This document shows, one piece after another, positions 60,081 to 64,000 of a stretch of DNA of 64,000 nucleotides. Numbering within the stretch: the stretch's first letter is position 1; the number at the start of each line of letters is the position of its first letter. The notes beneath the pieces are model-generated. The model was not told the DNA's origin and searched no databases. It saw only the letters and a program-made list of their open reading frames with translations. A program made the translations under genes and the position numbers. The DNA is from Plantago major (Eukaryota; Streptophyta; Magnoliopsida; Lamiales; Plantaginaceae), in assembly GCA_026545765.1 (NCBI GenBank), contig JAIFAC010000009.1:124001-188000 (forward strand). Direction: 5' to 3'.

Positions 60081-61041
60081 GACCTTAAGACATAGTCTTG
60101 GGTTAATGGAGATGCCTAAGGACCTAAAAATATCCTGAATCTCTAAAGTCCGAGTAAGTGAGGTAGAAAAGAGTAGGCCTCCGAGAACATGTTCTCGTAA
60201 AGCCGTTGATAAGAAGTGATGCAAAGGTTTCGAGTAGCAACACTCGAAGGCAAAACATTTCGAACGGTATCCGTAAAGGCAAGGTTGGTACACACTCAAT
60301 AAGTAAATAAGACTAGAACTTACTTACCGAGAGTGGGTCAAATACATTCAAACAACCCAAGCTTCCGACACTCAATTCGTAGTTATTTAGTCATAAAGAG
60401 AAAAGACACACAAAGCCCTAAAAGTATAAGTTCAAAGTCAAACATGTCCAATGTCTTGTATTTTTGCCATTTTTATGATAAACAATATAAAGATAAGGAC
60501 TTGACACTCAGAATGATAAGTTCAAACGATTGAGTGCTCTTACTCTTTACTAAGTGACATAATGGATGTAACTTGTCAAAACTTCATCAAGTCGGCACAA
60601 TACCATTTGTTGATTGATATCATTACAAGATATTCAATATAAGCCCTTGATGAATAAACGTTTGATCTCAATGGTTGAGATTAAAACAAAGCAAGTAATG
60701 TCATTGAGAAATACGTATATGGCCCACTACGCATTTAATGGAGTACGTGTGTGATACCACGCCTATGCAGATACAAAGACACGCGTTCATATTCAGTTGT
60801 ATGTATGTTGTATCTATGTACATTTTGTCTGCTATATATATAGGACTTGGACAAAAGACAAACACTTTTACCAAATCCGAAATTTCATACTTGCATCAAA
60901 ACAGCAAAATCTCTCAAGATTTCTGCAAAACCCCTTCTGCAAACTCAACTTCTTGTGTTTAGTCTTCTGAAAAGATAGACTAGTCCCGATTAATCTTGCA
61001 AAATCCCTCTGAAAACACTCAATCAAGACTCTATATAAGAG
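60081..61041 (+). other. Spacer with internal promoter, SIRE copy 2
   Basis: About 960 bp without coding signals, between pol and the accessory gene. The TATA box at 60833-60844 lies within it. Confidence 0.5.
60833..60844 (+). promoter_or_regulatory. Internal TATA box upstream of the accessory gene, SIRE copy 2
   Basis: GCTATATATATAGGAC is the counterpart of the copy 1 motif at 39222-39233. It lies about 198 bp before the ATG at 61042. In both copies it is followed by sequence containing ACAAAAGAC or GCAAAAGA. Confidence 0.55.
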
Positions 61042-62658
61042 ATGGCACCCAAGAAGATGACCACCAAGAACCCTAAGGTCAGATCATCCTTCCCTCCGAA
61101 AAGCAAGGAGGAAAGGAACTTAAGGTGTTGAATAAACGCCTTCTGGGAAAGTTCACCCCATCTGACTGGAATCCAAACCACAAAATGAATTGGGGAGCTT
61201 TTCTAGTGAAGAAATATGTACCAGCAGTCATACCTTCAAGACCAGATAGGAAACTGATATTGGGGATGCTGATAAGTTCCCATATCTTCAAGTTTCTGTC
61301 TGCTGCACCCAGTGGACTATCCACACTGGATGTGTTGGAGTTCTATAACAACTCCAAAATCTTCACAAAGGTTGTGAATGATGAAGAAGAGAAATACATG
61401 CAGACTGAAGTTCAAGGACAAGAGATCGTCCTAGACTGCAAGACTTTCTGCAAGATATTCCGATTGAAAGATCGAGGAACAATTGAAGACGCCAACATCA
61501 GGGATGCTTCCATGATTCAAGGTGTTAAAGAGCTATTTGAAGCAATCCAATTTGATGCTTCCATGATTCAAAGTGTTGCCCAGGAGACTTTGTTCTGAAA
61601 GCCATCAGAACTAGACATCTCCAGAAACACTGGAGTAATTTAGCTCTCATTCTGGTCCGTTACTTTGATGGCAACAAAGGTGGAGTAGACCAGATAAACA
61701 TGGAGAGATGGATGATGATGCATCTTCTGAACAAGAAGCATGAAGGGCAGGAAACCCACTTTAACTGGGGGAAGTACGCCTTCAACAAATTCCTTGGACA
61801 TATTGAAGAATTTGAGCCCAAGATCATCAATGGCCTTGCTGAGCCAAAGGACAATATGCACTTTGGTCTCAGAATTTGTCACATTCTGGAAACAATGGGA
61901 ATCACTCTCAGAGAGAGGCAGGAAATCCCAGTCACCAACTCCCTTTTCAGACACGCCTTTGAAGAAAAGGAGAGACTTTCTGCTGAGAAAGCACTCAGAG
62001 AGGCAGAAGAAGAAGAAACTGCCCAGCAAGGTGATAAGGTTTCTGAGCCAGCTTTAGCTCAACCTCAAACTGCCAAAAGAAAAAGGACTCAACACAAAAG
62101 AGTACCTAAGCCCCAACAAAAAGAAATAGAGGCACAACCTTCTGGAGACAAGGTCTCAGAAAATGTTGTTCGCCTGTAAAGGCGCCCAAAGCACCAAAGA
62201 TTTTGAGCCAGGCAGATCCAGAACTATCAAGGGATGACCGCAACATTATAGATGGGTCAACTCCCAATCTAGACAGTGACTCTGAAAAGGATGAACAAAT
62301 CCGAGAGGCACTCAAGAGGTCCAAGATAGAAACACATGGAGGAGCATCTAGCTTAGCTCCTCAAGGTCAAAGGAGCACTTCTGCCCAGCAGGAAGAAGAA
62401 GGCCTGGGAGAAGAAAATAGAATGATGGAAGATGTAGCCATTGCTTCCACATTCACAATGTCAGCACTTAATGTTGCTGAAGAAAATCCTGTTTTAACAC
62501 AGGTTCCTCAACCTTCTGAGAAAGCTCAACTCTCAGAAAGGGATCAAACTGAGATGGAGACTCAGAATGATACTGCAGAGGAGACCAACAATGAGCACAG
62601 AGTGACTGTGGAATCACCACAAGTCCAAGAGACCAATGATCAGCCTGACCCTATTCAG

Positions 62659-62734
62659 GTAGCAAAAGTAGTTTGTATCTAACTTGTTAACATTAAAATG
62701 TTAACTTGTTACTCATAAGCTTCATTTGTTACAG
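62659..62734 (+). other. Intron 1 of the SIRE copy 2 accessory gene
   Basis: 76 bp, donor ATTCAG then GTAGCAA, acceptor CTTCATTTGTTACAG, phase 0. Same position as the copy 1 intron at 23664-23744. Confidence 0.8.
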
Positions 62735-62944
62735 GCCAACATGGAGACACACTTTCAGGGGGAAGAAAATTTGTCCACCCCCTTGAATCAAGAAGAGGTT
62801 CCTCCAACCTCAGAACAATAAGAAGAGCTTGTCCCTCAGGCTCCAACTGAGGAAGTAGTGGTGGAACCAACACCCCAACACCAAGAGATTCCAGAGGCTA
62901 AAAAGCTCTCTGAGGAAACATTTACTGAGCCTTCTACAGAGAAG

Positions 62945-63021
62945 GTAAGTAATCATTAATAATCTCCTTCAAGAATACTCTGGAAATACCACTACTCGAT
63001 CTTTTATGTTTGTTCTTACAG
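62945..63021 (+). other. Intron 2 of the SIRE copy 2 accessory gene
   Basis: 77 bp, donor GAGAAG then GTAAGTAATC, acceptor TATGTTTGTTCTTACAG, phase 0, after codons STEK. Same position as the copy 1 intron at 23282-23359. Confidence 0.85.
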
Positions 63022-64000
63022 GCACATTCAGAAGAACAATTAGATGGAAAAACAGTTGTGTTATCTCCTCCAAAGGAAACTGAAACTGCTGAACAAGCAG
63101 TATATGAAGAAGAGGCTCCAGAGACCCCAAAGGTTTCTGAGGAACATGTTACTGAGCTTCCTCACTTGGAAGTTCAAGAAGAAAGAAAGGATGCTGAGGA
63201 TCAGACTTCTCCTCACACCAAAGTATTTGAGGTCTTTGAGACCAAGCAAGCAGAAGTCCAAGCTGATGAGCCAAGTGTTTCTACACAGGCTCAAAGTCTA
63301 GTGCCAGTTGATTTACTCAAGGCCTTCCAGAAGCACACTTTAAAGAAACATCTCAAGCGCTTCAGACAATGGCAAAAACTCAGAAAGGCTGACCTTTCTG
63401 AATTAGCCAGAGTAATCGACGTCCCAGAGAAGAGAGCAATCGCCTTCAATCTGGAGGATCACATCCATGCATTGTTCCCAACAGAGTCCTACTCATTTGC
63501 CACTCTGATGCATGAAGACTTCATTCATGAAGTAGCACAAAGACTTATAGCAGATTTCAAGTCTGCGGATGCTCAAACCCAAGAGCAGATGGTTACCCAT
63601 CCTGCCTTGCCCAGCAAGCTCACAACCTACCCAACTGAGCAAGAGGAATTTAATGGGAGGATGATCACACTTCCTGATGTGATCAACCTAGTTTCTGAAG
63701 ATGAGGAAGAGATGGACGAAAATGATTATCAAGAACCTCCCTATGAGCATCCAAACCAAGAAGCAAAGAACAAGAGTGATGATGATGATGATCAGAATGA
63801 TGATCCCCAACCTGGACAAGGCGGGATTCAGAAAGCTAGCAAAGGAAGTGGAGAAAAGGCTACTCATTCAAATGCTCAGAGAGCCCCATCATCATCACCT
63901 CCCAAGTCTCATCAAGATCTCCAACAGGCTGAGCACAATGATGCCATAGAAGAAATTTCAAATTACCGAGTTCGTGGATTGAACAACTCAGAAAGGTGTT

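Larger units (their letters stand above)
54319..64000 (+). mobile_element. SIRE/Maximus-type copia element copy 2, cut by the window edge
   Basis: 5' LTR, degenerate primer site, intact gag frame, RT, broken RNase H and the accessory gene in order on the plus strand. The gag-to-RT junction skips protease and integrase. The left flanking pentamer is GGGAG (54314-54318); its partner would be past the right edge. It inserted only six bases after the stop codon of the split host exon. Confidence 0.85.
61042..64000 (+). pseudogene. Accessory gene after pol in SIRE copy 2, intron-bearing, cut by the window edge
   Basis: Function unknown. The gene opens MAPKKMTTKNPKVRSS at 61042 and shifts frame near 61120 into LLGKFTPSDWNPNHK. 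The conserved N-terminal region (61125-62170) holds DRKLILGML, LDVLEFYNNS, NMERWMMMHLL and FNWGKYAFNKF, then a Lys/Glu-rich helical end. A one-base deletion near 62175 shifts the frame again. Beyond it come an acidic region, introns at 62659-62734 and 62945-63021, one in-frame TAA near 62818, and a long open section to the window end containing RFRQWQKLRKADLSELAR and poly-Asp. No signal peptide or transmembrane segment is seen. Homology with copy 1 (20306-39045) extends throughout. Confidence 0.7.

Overview
The window is plant nuclear DNA, almost certainly from a dicot with a large, repeat-rich genome. Evidence: LTR retrotransposons of plant lineages (Athila and Tat Ty3/gypsy, a Tekay-like Ty3/gypsy relic, SIRE/Maximus-type Ty1/copia), plant-type primer-binding sites (tRNA-iMet and tRNA-Asp types), Mutator-like and hAT-like TIR elements, TATA boxes of the form CTATAAATA, and GT-AG introns of about 75-85 bp. 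No rRNA, tRNA, CRISPR or bacterial-type feature was seen. The species cannot be determined from this sequence. Nearly everything is transposon on transposon, and most boundaries can be fixed to the base by target-site duplications (TSDs).

Layout. (1) 248-10946: a minus-strand Athila relic (TSD AACTC) keeping LTRs, primer site, polypurine tract, and broken gag and protease. Its right LTR was hit by a rearranged LTR element (4855-9426, TSD AACAG) and a 393-bp foldback Mutator-like MITE (9762-10154). (2) 11371-13200: an apparent TRIM-like LTR split by a solo LTR (11449-13114, TSD GTATG). (3) 14095-48007: a minus-strand Ty3/gypsy deletion derivative (TSD TAAAC) with only 364 bp between its 2-kb LTRs. 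Its 5' LTR holds a SIRE-type copia element (16828-46304, TSD ATAAG). That element's 3' LTR holds a Mutator-like element (17145-18439), and its accessory gene was split by a Tat Ty3/gypsy element (24970-38432, TSD AAGAC). (4) 48013-52361: the least repetitive stretch, with the start of a probable membrane-protein gene, a large foldback element and the last exon of an unidentified gene. (5) 52362-54273: a solo copia LTR in that exon, itself holding a hAT-like MITE. (6) 54319 to the window end: a second SIRE-type element on the plus strand, continuing past the edge.

The most interesting system is the extra gene carried downstream of pol by both SIRE-type copies (minus strand 39045-20306; plus strand 61042 to the end). 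Each copy has a TATA box about 180-200 bp upstream of its ATG, so the gene may have its own promoter. The gene is cut by sense-strand spliceosomal introns. The minus copy has four recognisable introns; the plus copy has two at the same positions and lacks the other two exactly at the exon junctions. That is the pattern expected if partly spliced RNA was reverse-transcribed. The encoded protein is very long (well over 1,000 residues in the minus copy), acidic and basic by turns, with coiled-coil and poly-Glu/Lys stretches. Its function is unknown.

The Tat element carries a second kind of passenger gene, on the antisense strand between integrase and the 3' LTR, also with a TATA box and at least one intron. 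All retrotransposon coding regions here carry stops, frameshifts or deletions, so none of the copies looks autonomous. The two SIRE-type copies have different deletions: the minus copy lacks the RT active site and RNase H, and the plus copy lacks protease and integrase.
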